A stretch of 21,533 nucleotides of DNA from CAYMZB01 sp964394845 (GTDB lineage: Bacteria > Patescibacteriota > Microgenomatia > Daviesbacterales > UBA10151): positions 1 through 21,533 of the forward strand of contig CAYMZB010000012.1 of the NCBI GenBank assembly GCA_964394845.1. Direction: 5' to 3'. Position numbers and translations under genes: made by a program. Shown in pieces: positions 13,507 through 21,016 of the stretch. Every line of letters begins with the position of its first letter. Position 1 is the first letter of the stretch. Below the pieces are notes generated by a model that saw only the letters and a program-made list of their open reading frames with translations, was not told where the DNA came from and ran no database searches.

Positions 13507-15282
13507 ATGCGTATTTTACTAGTCTTTTTTATTGGTTTTCTATCCTTTTTCTATCTGGCTGCTATCTTGGAACGCTTAATTAGAAAAGCTCGCTACAGTG
13601 CATTAGGAATAATTTTTATAATCTTAGGATTTGGTGTAGGCTTTTTTGGCCAATCATTTCTAGCTAGAGGCTTAAATGTTTTAGCAGCATTCTTCCTAAT
13701 AGGCTCGGGCCTGGGATTGATAGTTCATCATCTTTTATCTCAACGGTTTATTCTTTTTCAAAAACTAGAAAGAGGGTTTGTATTAAAACATGAAAACGGC
13801 TTTGAAAGATTTTTAGAGATTTTACCTGGTACTCTCACTTGGATTGCTTTGACTTCTCCTATCTGGTTATCATTTACCTTACCTTTTGCGGTGGCTTACC
13901 TAATTTTAATTGCTGATGTTTACTGGCTGCTAAGTGCCCTAAGAATAGCTGTTCTGATATTAATAGGTTATAAAAAAATGGACTTTGCCAAAAAACAAAA
14001 TTGGCTGAGTTTTCTAAAAAAAGATTACCCTCAGGAATATGAAAGATACTATCATTTAATATTAATCCCAACTTACAAAGAAGCTCTCTATATTCTCTCT
14101 TCTACATTTAATGCCATTATGAATTCTGATTATCCACAAAACAGGATCTTTTTAGTAATTGGGTTTGAAGAAAGAGATGACCCTGAAAAGACCTTCGAAA
14201 CCATGGAGTATCTAAAAAAGATTGATAGTAAAGTAGGCGGTATTTTTACCTCAATTCATCCATATGGATTAACCGGAGAAGTAGCCGGACAAGGATCAAA
14301 TAAAAATTGGATGATAAAAAATGCCCTCAAAGAACTTAAGAAAAGACATATCAAAGAAGAAGATGTTTTTGTCACAACACTGGATGCTGACTTTGCAGTC
14401 CATCCTCAATTTTTAGCCGGAGCATTACATAAATACTTGTCCTTACCTTTGCCTGAAAGAGACAAGCGCACTTTCACAGGTGTATTCCTTTACCATAACA
14501 ATTATTGGCAAACTCCTACCCCCATGAGACTCATGGCATCAGGAACTAGCTTTTGGCAATTAGCTGAGATGGTAGGTTCTGATAAATATATGAACTATTC
14601 TTCTATGTCTATCAGCCTGAAAGCTCTTATAGATATAGGCTGTTGGATTCCTGATAAAGTTAATGACGACAATGGCTTTTACTGGAAAGCCTACTTTCAT
14701 TTTAATGGAGACTATCGAGTAATCCCTCACTATTTACCTATCTTTGGTGATGCAGTACAAGACGTAACTCTACTAAAAACTTTTCAAAATCAATACCTGC
14801 AGATAAAAAGATGGGCTTACGGCGTAGAACATATTCCTTTTATAATCAAGCAATATTTTACAAAAGAGATCGATTTTTGGGATAAAACCGATAAGGTGCT
14901 TTTTAAGATTTGGGGGGACTTAAAGTGGGGATTTCTAGCATTATTTGTAACATTTGGCAGCTTACTTATACCTTTAGTTAATCCAAATTTTAAATCATCA
15001 GTTCTTTCTATTAATTTACCGATTATCTCTTCATGGATATTGACTGCAGCATTTTTGGGACTATTTACAACTATTTTTATCCATGAAAAAATAGCACCTC
15101 CTAGACCTGCAGACTGGTCAACATTTAAAAAAATATGGTCATATATTCAGTGGCTTTTAGTGCCGATTATCTTAGTGACTATCTCAGCCTTACCAGCTAT
15201 AGATGCTCAGACTTCTTTAATGTTTGGAAAAAAATTAGAGTTCCGTGTGACTAATAAAACTAGGCTTTTAGAAAAAGCATGA
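13507..15282 (+). CDS. membrane-embedded family 2 glycosyltransferase
   Basis: 591 aa. Processive-type GT2. Seen: N-terminal hydrophobic block with several membrane segments (about 1-75 and 108-155), a cytosolic catalytic domain starting HLILIPTYKEAL (183-194), a DAD metal-binding triplet at 293-295 in TTLDADFAVHP, an acceptor-side VNDDNG near 385-390, and the QxxRW motif as QIKRW at 432-436. It ends with further membrane helices (about 453-560). The QxxRW motif points to polysaccharide or glycan synthesis with possible export through its own channel. Start: ATG at 13507 with a strong AAAGGTGA Shine-Dalgarno site 4 nt upstream, in contrast to the leaderless first genes nearby. First of four overlapping envelope genes. 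Confidence 0.88.
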   Translation: MRILLVFFIGFLSFFYLAAILERLIRKARYSALGIIFIILGFGVGFFGQSFLARGLNVLAAFFLIGSGLGLIVHHLLSQRFILFQKLERGFVLKHENGFERFLEILPGTLTWIALTSPIWLSFTLPFAVAYLILIADVYWLLSALRIAVLILIGYKKMDFAKKQNWLSFLKKDYPQEYERYYHLILIPTYKEALYILSSTFNAIMNSDYPQNRIFLVIGFEERDDPEKTFETMEYLKKIDSKVGGIFTSIHPYGLTGEVAGQGSNKNWMIKNALKELKKRHIKEEDVFVTTLDADFAVHPQFLAGALHKYLSLPLPERDKRTFTGVFLYHNNYWQTPTPMRLMASGTSFWQLAEMVGSDKYMNYSSMSISLKALIDIGCWIPDKVNDDNGFYWKAYFHFNGDYRVIPHYLPIFGDAVQDVTLLKTFQNQYLQIKRWAYGVEHIPFIIKQYFTKEIDFWDKTDKVLFKIWGDLKWGFLALFVTFGSLLIPLVNPNFKSSVLSINLPIISSWILTAAFLGLFTTIFIHEKIAPPRPADWSTFKKIWSYIQWLLVPIILVTISALPAIDAQTSLMFGKKLEFRVTNKTRLLEKA

Positions 15283-15614
15283 AAATACTTATCAGTAAAA
15301 AATCCTGGATTGTTTTTGTCCCTCTTCTTTTATCTCTGCTTATTACCCTATCTACATTAGGCTTTGCAAAATTTTTGCCTCCTAAATTACCGCTTTTCTA
15401 CTCTCTCCCATGGGGAGAAAAACAACTCGTTGATAACCAGCAGCTGCTCATAATTCCTACAATAATTGCTTTGGTTTCACTTTTTAATCTGATTATCTCC
15501 TGGCAGCTTCACTCTTCGCAAGAATTTTTTAAAAAAATATTGCTCTTTTCTTCAATACTAATTAGCTTAATACTGACTATAACTTTTGTTAAGATAATTT
15601 TAATTTTTATCTAA
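15279..15614 (+). CDS. small three-helix membrane protein, unknown function
   Basis: 111 aa. Three hydrophobic segments (about 10-30, 56-75 and 86-111) with an intervening conserved-looking segment LPPKLPLFYSLPWGEKQLV, reminiscent of the DUF1648/SdpI N-terminal pattern (weak resemblance). The ATG overlaps the GT2 stop by 4 nt (ATGA), and its own stop overlaps the next ATG by 1 nt, so it is firmly in the operon. Likely a membrane accessory to glycan synthesis, by context only. Confidence 0.75.
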   Translation: MKILISKKSWIVFVPLLLSLLITLSTLGFAKFLPPKLPLFYSLPWGEKQLVDNQQLLIIPTIIALVSLFNLIISWQLHSSQEFFKKILLFSSILISLILTITFVKIILIFI

Positions 15615-16663
15615 TGGATTTTATTCTACCTGCTATTATTTCTTTTTTAATTACAGCATTTACGATTCCTCCAACAATTAAATTGGCAAAAAGATTTAAC
15701 TTATTAGATAACCCTAAAACCAGACCTCACCCGGCTCATACCCAAACAAGAACAGTTCCCAGAGCAGGAGGGTTACCCGTATTTATTGCACTATTTCTTA
15801 GTATATTAATTTTTACTCCTTTGCATAAAGAAACTATAGGCATATTAGGCGGACTGACAATCCTGGTGTCTATTGGTATCTTGGATGACAAATATAAAAA
15901 TTTGTCTCCTTACATACGGCTTCTTAGCCAATTTATGGCAGCTGCAGTACTCGTTATAAGCGGAATTGGTATTAATTTTATTACTAATCCAATAGGTGGA
16001 ATTATTTATTTGGATACTATCAAATTCCTGCCAAATATCTTAACTATAATTTGGGTAGTTTGGGTTATGAATATGGTTAACTGGTCAAAAGGCGTAGATG
16101 GACAAATGCCTGGAATAGTAACAATCTCAGCTTTCATTTTGGGATTACTATCTTTGAAATTGCATTTCCTGCAAGATGCATCTCAAGCAAATGTTGCTAC
16201 ACTCGCATTTATTACAGCTGCGAGTAGTTTAGCGTTGTTAATTTTTAATTGGTACCCAGCAAAGATTTTTCCAGGATTTTCCGGCTCAACGATTTTGGGA
16301 TTTATGATAGCAGTTTTAGCTATTCTTTCCGGAGCCAAACTGGCAACAGCAGGATTAGTACTTTTAATCCCAGCCACTGATTTTACCTACACATTTATAA
16401 GGCGAATTTTACAAGGCAAATCACCTGTTTGGGGTGACCGCGGACACCTTCATCATAAGCTTTTAGAAAAGGGGTTATCCCACCCGCAAATCTCCTTGTT
16501 TTATATTTTAGGATCTGTTATCTTGGGTACAATTGCCTTACTTTTACCCTCATCCGGTAAACTGTTTGCAGCAAGTTTAGTTACACTCGTAATATTAGGA
16601 ACTATCTTATGGCTAAATTTCTTTGGGGACTTATCAAAGCAGTCAGACCCAGACAATGGATAA
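15614..16663 (+). CDS. WecA/MraY-family polyprenyl-phosphate sugar-1-phosphate transferase
   Basis: 349 aa, many membrane segments. Transfers a sugar-1-phosphate from a UDP-sugar to polyprenyl phosphate, starting a lipid-linked glycan. Seen: VPRAGGLPVF at 48-57, the Mg-binding GILDD at 88-92, NWSKGVDG at 156-163, and DRGHLHH near 273, which favours the WecA/TagO side over MraY. The GT2 upstream and the UbiA enzyme downstream fit a lipid-linked envelope polysaccharide pathway. The 3' end overlaps the next gene by 55 nt in another frame. Confidence 0.9.
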   Translation: MDFILPAIISFLITAFTIPPTIKLAKRFNLLDNPKTRPHPAHTQTRTVPRAGGLPVFIALFLSILIFTPLHKETIGILGGLTILVSIGILDDKYKNLSPYIRLLSQFMAAAVLVISGIGINFITNPIGGIIYLDTIKFLPNILTIIWVVWVMNMVNWSKGVDGQMPGIVTISAFILGLLSLKLHFLQDASQANVATLAFITAASSLALLIFNWYPAKIFPGFSGSTILGFMIAVLAILSGAKLATAGLVLLIPATDFTYTFIRRILQGKSPVWGDRGHLHHKLLEKGLSHPQISLFYILGSVILGTIALLLPSSGKLFAASLVTLVILGTILWLNFFGDLSKQSDPDNG

Positions 16664-17541
16664 AAAACTTTGCCGTATTTGCAGCACTAATTTTTTCAGG
16701 AACACTGTTAAATCATTCCAATCAACTTAAGACGCTTGAAGCTTTTTTGTTGTTTTGTATATTCTCATCCTCAACATACTTGTTAAATGACGTATTTGAC
16801 ATAGAGCGGGATAAGCTGCATCCGTTTAAAAAAAGGCGGCCAGTTGCCTCAGGATTAATCCCTATTCCCGTAGCTTTAGCTCTCTCTATGTTATTAATCA
16901 TTGTATTTTTACCTTTGGCTTATAAACTATCGCCTGCTTTTTTCTTTGTCTCGCTCGCCTATCTAATACTTCAGCTATTTTACTCAGCTTTTCTAAAACA
17001 CGTAATACTGCTTGATGTTTTAGTTATTGCTGCCGGTTTTGTCTTAAGAGTTTATGGCGGAGTTTGGGTAATAGATGCACATTTAAATGTCTGGTTTTTG
17101 CTTTCTGTTACAAGTTTCGCTTTGTTTTTAGCTATCGGAAAAAGAAGATCCGAGCTTACTTTAATGGAAGGACAAGCTCCTCTTCATAGAGAGACTTTAC
17201 TTCATTATCCGGAAAACTTATTGGATATATTAACCAGCATGTTTGCTACTTCTGCCTGGCTTACATATGCATTCTTTGCTTTTTTGCAGCCCCCTATTCA
17301 TGCCCGCGAGGTTTTTTCATCTGTTTTGGGAAGCTTTGAATTACCTTTCTCAGAGGCCAAATATTTAATGGCAACTGTGCCAGTGGTAATTTATGCAGTC
17401 ATGAGATACCTGTATATTATTTATGAGAAAAAAGAGGGGGAATCTCCGGAAAGAGTCCTACTGTCTGACAGACCAATTGCAACTGCAGTGGTGCTTTGGC
17501 TAGTTATGGTTGTAGGAATAATTTATTACTTGGGGGCTTAA
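16609..17541 (+). CDS. UbiA-family decaprenyl-phosphate phosphoribosyltransferase-like protein
   Basis: 310 aa, about eight membrane segments. UbiA-superfamily prenyltransferase. Seen: RPRQWIKN at 13-20 and the polyprenyl/Mg signature NDVFDIERDKLHP with KKRRPVASG (60-82), the pattern of decaprenyl-phosphate 5-phosphoribosyltransferase (Rv3806c type), which makes DPPR for arabinose/ribose donors. Substrate here is inferred. Its start ATG lies 55 nt inside the preceding gene; the reading frame and the conserved RPRQW motif right after the overlap show it is genuine. The stop TAA (17539-17541) shares bases with the convergent gene's stop (TTA at 17538-17540). Confidence 0.88.
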   Translation: MAKFLWGLIKAVRPRQWIKNFAVFAALIFSGTLLNHSNQLKTLEAFLLFCIFSSSTYLLNDVFDIERDKLHPFKKRRPVASGLIPIPVALALSMLLIIVFLPLAYKLSPAFFFVSLAYLILQLFYSAFLKHVILLDVLVIAAGFVLRVYGGVWVIDAHLNVWFLLSVTSFALFLAIGKRRSELTLMEGQAPLHRETLLHYPENLLDILTSMFATSAWLTYAFFAFLQPPIHAREVFSSVLGSFELPFSEAKYLMATVPVVIYAVMRYLYIIYEKKEGESPERVLLSDRPIATAVVLWLVMVVGIIYYLGA

Positions 17542-18344
17542 GGAGTTGTTTTCTTGTCAACATACACGGAGGAGACAAACCCCTCAGTACCATCAGATAA
17601 TCTGACCCTATCCCAACTGTCAAGCTCCTCTAAAAGTATCAATTTTTCTCCCTCGTTTACCTTGGCAATTTCTTTTCCCAAAAGTGAACCTTTATCCCGC
17701 ACCCTTAAAAACCCGGTAGGAGTTTTCTTAACAACTACCTCTGATGTTTGTGTAATAACCGGAGCAGATATTGTTGTTAGATCAGCTTCTGACAAGCTTA
17801 AATCAACAGATATTGTTAAATTAAAATTTTCAGGTAAACTCGCTTTAATACTTCGATTCAAATAGTTTGGGTGAGAAATTAAAATAGTATGCTCTTCATT
17901 TGCTATGTTTATAGTAATAGGGGTTTTACCATGAGCTTTCCCGTCAATCTCAACTTCTGCCTCCGGTGGATTTGAAATAATTGTCAAACCCTTTCCTCTT
18001 ACTAAAGTCAGACTCTCTCCCGAGGAAGAAGCAGCATCCTTTGCCAAATCTCTATTAATAATAGTCTCTGTTCCAGGAGTAAGCTTGATATTGCCCTGCC
18101 ACGTTGCCCCGTCTTTATCTAATTTAACACTATATTCTTTTACGTCTAAACTTTTATCCTCGAAGGGAGTTTTTCCTACTTCTTTACCGTCTAAAAAAAC
18201 CGTTGCCGAATCAGGCGTAGAGAGAATGGAAATTCCGCTTCTCTCTTTTATACCGAACATCGTTTCTCCGATTTTAGAACCATATCTTATAAGCAAAACT
18301 GCAATACTTATTAAAACTAAAATCCAAGTTATTGTTTTTTTCAT
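17538..18344 (-). CDS. membrane-anchored protein with two PEGA domains and an SH3b domain
   Basis: 268 aa from the ATG at 18344; the upstream ATG at 18350 lies 2 nt from the -10 box and is rejected. N-terminal membrane anchor (about 4-20), PEGA-type surface domain 1 (GISILSTPDSATVFLDGKEVGKTP, about 36-95), PEGA 2 (GLTIISNPPEAEVEIDGKAHGKTP, about 113-175), a linker and a C-terminal SH3b (GFLRVRDKGSLLGKEIAKV..WDRVRLSDGTEGFVSSVYV, about 210-263). SH3b domains often bind peptidoglycan or peptides, so a surface role linking to the cell wall is likely. Single-gene unit, convergent with the UbiA-like gene with overlapping stops. Confidence 0.85.
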   Translation of the reverse strand: MKKTITWILVLISIAVLLIRYGSKIGETMFGIKERSGISILSTPDSATVFLDGKEVGKTPFEDKSLDVKEYSVKLDKDGATWQGNIKLTPGTETIINRDLAKDAASSSGESLTLVRGKGLTIISNPPEAEVEIDGKAHGKTPITINIANEEHTILISHPNYLNRSIKASLPENFNLTISVDLSLSEADLTTISAPVITQTSEVVVKKTPTGFLRVRDKGSLLGKEIAKVNEGEKLILLEELDSWDRVRLSDGTEGFVSSVYVDKKTTP

Positions 18345-18351
18345 TACCATA

Positions 18352-18357
18352 ATTATA
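18352..18357 (-). promoter_or_regulatory. -10 box of the PEGA/SH3b gene
   Basis: TATAAT on the minus strand, ending 7 nt before the ATG at 18344. No good -35 at 17 nt. Confidence 0.5.
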
Positions 18358-18377
18358 CATTAAGCAGGAATTATGGA

Positions 18378-18860
18378 TTAGAGGGTTAGGTCGCCGCAGG
18401 AGACATAGACTGTGCTTGCGGTTGTTGATTTGTGCACATTTATACCCAAAGGCAGTTCAGAAAGCAATTTGTCTAAACTCACATCAAGCATTGTTTCAGA
18501 CATTCCATCTACCGGAGAGGTTAACGGATATTTAACTGCTCCAACTTCCGGACATTTACCCATATGAATATGGGCCGGTTGAGTAATGCCTGCGGGTGCG
18601 CCTGTTAATTTAAGGGTAACTTTTACTTTACCTTCTTTCTCTGTAAGTGTGGCTGTACCTGACACACTTGAATTATTCTGCTCTGAAAGAGTGACTGTAA
18701 TTTCTGACATAGCAGCAGAAGGACTGGCTGTTTCCTGCATAATAGTTGTTGCCGGTTGAGGCTCCGGGGCTGGCTGTTGTTTATTGGAAAAAAGCATATA
18801 TCCTACAACAAGCAGAACCAATATTCCTGCTCCGATCATTAAATTCTTGTTCATGTTCAT
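18378..18860 (-). CDS. membrane-anchored CHRD/SodC-like extracytoplasmic protein
   Basis: 160 aa from the ATG at 18860; an upstream extension is possible in frame but lies inside the promoter. Single N-terminal membrane anchor (IGAGILVLLVVGYMLF, 9-24), a Pro/Ala/Gln-rich linker (28-50), then a beta-rich domain with QPAHIHMGKC (H97, H99, C103), PVDGMSET, INVHKS (H143) and VYVSCGD (C155). The pattern of HxH plus Cys pair resembles CHRD or Cu/Zn-SOD folds. Catalysis is uncertain, because the full SOD ligand set is not seen. C103 and C155 could form a disulfide. Own promoter, downstream of the VapC gene by less than 60 nt. Confidence 0.7.
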   Translation of the reverse strand: MNMNKNLMIGAGILVLLVVGYMLFSNKQQPAPEPQPATTIMQETASPSAAMSEITVTLSEQNNSSVSGTATLTEKEGKVKVTLKLTGAPAGITQPAHIHMGKCPEVGAVKYPLTSPVDGMSETMLDVSLDKLLSELPLGINVHKSTTASTVYVSCGDLTL

Positions 18861-18867
18861 TAAATTA

Positions 18868-18896
18868 ATAATGCAGGATTTTCTTGTACTTGTCAA
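18868..18896 (-). promoter_or_regulatory. promoter of the CHRD-like gene
   Basis: TTGACA (18896-18891), a 17-nt spacer and CATTAT (18873-18868) on the minus strand, then 7 nt to the ATG at 18860. Confidence 0.6.
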
Positions 18897-18917
18897 GACA
18901 CAGGTACTTAATTAGTT

Positions 18918-19316
18918 TTACCAAACTATTTTCAGACCATGATCTTTATAGTCAGCAAAATCCCTATCTTTAGTCAGTAATTGGAAATCTTTATTAATAG
19001 CCTGCCAAGCCAGCATACGATCGAATGGATCTTTGTTTCTAATTTTAGGCAGTTTGTAATAAGAGGATGCTGTATCGCAATCCAAATTTAAAATCTCAAA
19101 ACCGGTATCTTTTGCAATAGCAGGCAGTTTATCAGGTAAAACACCTACCAAATCTATTTTTCCCAGCTGGTGTTTAAGAGAGATTTCCCAAAAGGTTATT
19201 GCGCTAACATGTTTTATCAGTTCTGGATTAAGTAGAATATCTTTTACCCTTTTGGGGATTTTTTTGGAAGATAATACAATCCACAAAAAAATGTGTGTGT
19301 CAACAAGATAATTCAC
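18918..19316 (-). CDS. vapC: VapC-type PIN ribonuclease toxin
   Basis: 132 aa. Seen: YLVDTHIFLW with D6, AITFWEIS with the central Glu near 45, KDPFDRMLAWQA with the acidic pair near 95-99, and LLTKDRDF with D117 near the end, i.e. the complete PIN acid set. Closest in style to the Sll0205-like PIN group. Start is GTG at 19316, overlapping the antitoxin stop (GTGA), so translation is coupled. Second toxin-antitoxin module of the window and unrelated to the PIN pair at 11808-12512. Confidence 0.9.
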   Translation of the reverse strand: MNYLVDTHIFLWIVLSSKKIPKRVKDILLNPELIKHVSAITFWEISLKHQLGKIDLVGVLPDKLPAIAKDTGFEILNLDCDTASSYYKLPKIRNKDPFDRMLAWQAINKDFQLLTKDRDFADYKDHGLKIVW

Positions 19317-19552
19317 GAGCTTACAAATTCCTCGTCTGTCATCTTAAAACCACTCCGTATTTTAAAAGAAGCTTTACCTTCCAGCAACCCCAATTTAAAC
19401 TTTGTCTGCTTCATTAACTTGCTATATGGAACCAGGGCTGCTACCTTTTTTTTGTTTTTGCCATAGGTGATACCAACACTCTCGCCTTGCAATACTTTTT
19501 GCAGCACCTCAGAGAATTTCGATTTAAACTGGCCTACAGTTAGTTGATACAT
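19313..19552 (-). CDS. Phd/YefM-type antitoxin
   Basis: 79 aa from the ATG at 19552; a further 9-codon extension to 19579 overlaps the promoter and is rejected. Seen: MYQLTVGQFKSKFSEVLQKVLQGESVGITYGKNKKKVAALVP, the Phd/YefM fold with its 'KVAALVP' strand. The C-terminal part (KASFKIRSGFKMTDEEF) should bind the toxin. The gene overlaps vapC by 4 nt. A palindrome in its promoter fits autorepression. Confidence 0.88.
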   Translation of the reverse strand: MYQLTVGQFKSKFSEVLQKVLQGESVGITYGKNKKKVAALVPYSKLMKQTKFKLGLLEGKASFKIRSGFKMTDEEFVSS

Positions 19553-19558
19553 GAGTAG

Positions 19559-19588
19559 AATATAATATTTTCTTGACAACTTGTCAAG
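19559..19588 (-). promoter_or_regulatory. leaderless promoter and palindromic operator of the Phd/VapC module
   Basis: TTGACA (19587-19582), a 17-nt spacer and TATATT (19564-19559) on the minus strand, then 6 nt to the ATG at 19552. The -35 box lies in the palindrome CTTGACAA-C-TTGTCAAG (19572-19588, plus strand), a likely Phd operator. Confidence 0.75.
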
Positions 19589-19613
19589 ATAGCAGGTTGT
19601 ATGAGTTCAGTTC

Positions 19614-19704
19614 TTCCCGGTAGAAATATTGTCTGAGCCTGTCGAAGGCATACATTAATGTAACACTTCGACTCGATGACTCGCTCAGTGAATATTGACG
19701 GGAA
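19614..19704. repeat. 91-bp composite palindromic repeat (copy B), intergenic
   Basis: Nested inverted arms: TTCCCG (19614) with CGGGAA (19699); AATATT (19625) with AATATT (19691); CTGAG (19633) with CTCAG (19684); GTCGAAG (19641) with CTTCGAC (19666), around a central ACATTAATGT palindrome (19652-19661). It contains the 17-mer CTCGCTCAGTGAATATT shared with tatD. Lies between the antitoxin promoter and the M23 peptidase promoter. No protein-coding signal. Probably a small non-autonomous repeat or a foldback structure; it may also separate the two divergent units. Confidence 0.75.
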
Positions 19705-19729
19705 ACTTTGAATAGTTACAGCAGGTTTT

Positions 19730-19761
19730 TTGACTCGTGAGGCGAAATCTGTTAATATACA
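19730..19761 (+). promoter_or_regulatory. promoter of the M23 peptidase gene
   Basis: TTGACT (19730-19735) with TAATAT at 17 nt (19753-19758), or TATACA (19756-19761). The exact -10 is ambiguous. The GTG at 19737 lies in the spacer, so it is not a usable start. Confidence 0.45.
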
Positions 19762-19769
19762 CACCTATT

Positions 19770-20390
19770 TTGAAAAATCAAAACAAAAACCTTCTGCCTA
19801 AGATAATTTCTGAAAGGGAAGCTCTAACTCAGAAATTGCCTAAAATCAAGCTAAGGTCCTTTGGTAGGTTTACAAAGCTTGTTATATTTTTCTTTGTTCT
19901 ATTTACTCTAACAGGGTATTACCCTGCTTTTAGCATACCTCCTGTTAAGAGATCTTTTGTGCAAGCTGCTGTATTAGAACAAACAGGGGAAGTGATTGCA
20001 GAATCTTTTTCTAAACCACTCGTCTTGCCGCATCCAGGTTATTTAACCACCAGATTTTCCTCTTATCATCCTGGTATAGATATTGCCACTGGTTTAGGCA
20101 TGCCAATCTATGCTATAATCTCAGGGGAAGTCTCACAAGTGGGCAGGGATTTGTTTGGTTTAGGTAATTTTGTGGTAGTTGGCCATGAAAATAATTTTAA
20201 GTCAAAATATGCCCATATGGGAAAGATCTATGTTAAGGTTGGACAGAAGGTAACTTCAGAAAATATTTTGGGAGAAGTAGGATTAACAGGCCACACATCC
20301 GGCCCGCACACACATTTGGAAATTACCTATAATGGAAAGTATATTGACCCGGAGACGCTGCTGTCGGAAATTCCTGACATTAGGAGATAA
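19770..20390 (+). CDS. M23-family (LytM-type) peptidase, membrane-anchored
   Basis: About 206 aa from a TTG at 19770; the longer GTG start at 19737 would fall inside the promoter. An N-terminal basic segment and one membrane segment (LVIFFFVLFTLTGYY, about 37-51) place the enzyme outside the cytoplasm. The C-terminal M23 domain has H100 and D104 in YHPGIDIA, H149 in YAHM and the HxH motif GPHTHLE (H180, H182), so the zinc site is complete. It likely cleaves peptidoglycan cross-links in cell-wall remodelling or division. Convergent with the PH-domain gene, overlapping at the 3' ends by 11 nt. Confidence 0.88.
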   Translation: MKNQNKNLLPKIISEREALTQKLPKIKLRSFGRFTKLVIFFFVLFTLTGYYPAFSIPPVKRSFVQAAVLEQTGEVIAESFSKPLVLPHPGYLTTRFSSYHPGIDIATGLGMPIYAIISGEVSQVGRDLFGLGNFVVVGHENNFKSKYAHMGKIYVKVGQKVTSENILGEVGLTGHTSGPHTHLEITYNGKYIDPETLLSEIPDIRR

Positions 20391-20973
20391 TCTCTCCTTC
20401 AACTTCTGTGAGAGTTGCTCCGCGCAAGCCAAACTGTTCTCTTTCCCTATTGATTAACCTCTCCAGTAAATTTTTTAATTCCAGCGGATAATCTACAAAT
20501 TTCAATGTTATTTCTCCTTTATTTAAACCAGCGGTGTTAACAATGATTGTTCCGTGATGTAAAAGCAACCGATCTGTAATTGATTGATCCACCTCCAAAT
20601 GAGTAATCTTATCAAAAAGCGCAGCTGTCAGCTTAACTGAGAATAAACCTTTTTTAACAATTACCCTTCTGGTGGTAAATAAATATCTATTGGCATGATA
20701 AACATGCATTGTTTTAAGGAGCGCCGAAAAAATCATCCCTGCTAGACCTAAAGATACTGCCCAAACTTTTCCCAGGCCCAAAACCCAGCCTAACCCTAAA
20801 CCTACACTTAAAAAAATCACCCCTGGAAAGAAAAGATAGATGACAAATTTAGACCTGATATAGGCTTTGGACAATCCGGTTATTAATACCAATTCTTCAT
20901 CTTCTGATAAATATTTTTTAAAAATATCTCTTTGTTTTTGAGTTGGGGATTCCCGGTAATGAAACTTGGCCAT
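20380..20973 (-). CDS. bacterial PH-domain (YdbT/bPH2-like) membrane protein
   Basis: 197 aa. N-terminal cytosolic region (FHYRESPTQKQRDIFKKYLSEDEELVL), two adjacent membrane helices (about 43-65 and 68-87), then the bPH2-type segment NRYLFTTRRVIVKKGLFSVKLTAALFDKITHLEVDQSITDRLL and a C-terminal charged tail. The family role is unclear; it is often membrane-related. A -10 TAGAAT with a TG extension (20986-20981) ends 7 nt before the ATG at 20973. Overlaps the M23 gene end by 11 nt; convergent. Confidence 0.8.
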   Translation of the reverse strand: MAKFHYRESPTQKQRDIFKKYLSEDEELVLITGLSKAYIRSKFVIYLFFPGVIFLSVGLGLGWVLGLGKVWAVSLGLAGMIFSALLKTMHVYHANRYLFTTRRVIVKKGLFSVKLTAALFDKITHLEVDQSITDRLLLHHGTIIVNTAGLNKGEITLKFVDYPLELKNLLERLINREREQFGLRGATLTEVEGEIIS

Positions 20974-20980
20974 TAAATAT

Positions 20981-20986
20981 ATTCTA
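20981..20986 (-). promoter_or_regulatory. -10 box of the PH-domain gene
   Basis: TAGAAT on the minus strand with TG one base upstream (extended -10), ending 7 nt before the ATG at 20973. No convincing -35. Confidence 0.45.
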
Positions 20987-21016
20987 ACACCTTTTACCTA
21001 TTCTTTAATGCAGACA

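Noticed and set aside
19553..19579. Nine-codon extension of the Phd antitoxin
   Set aside because: It covers the -10 box; the resulting N-terminus is unlike the family.
19540..19764. Minus-strand ORF of 74 aa over the composite repeat
   Set aside because: Coding signal comes from the palindromic repeat and overlaps two promoters; no family resemblance.
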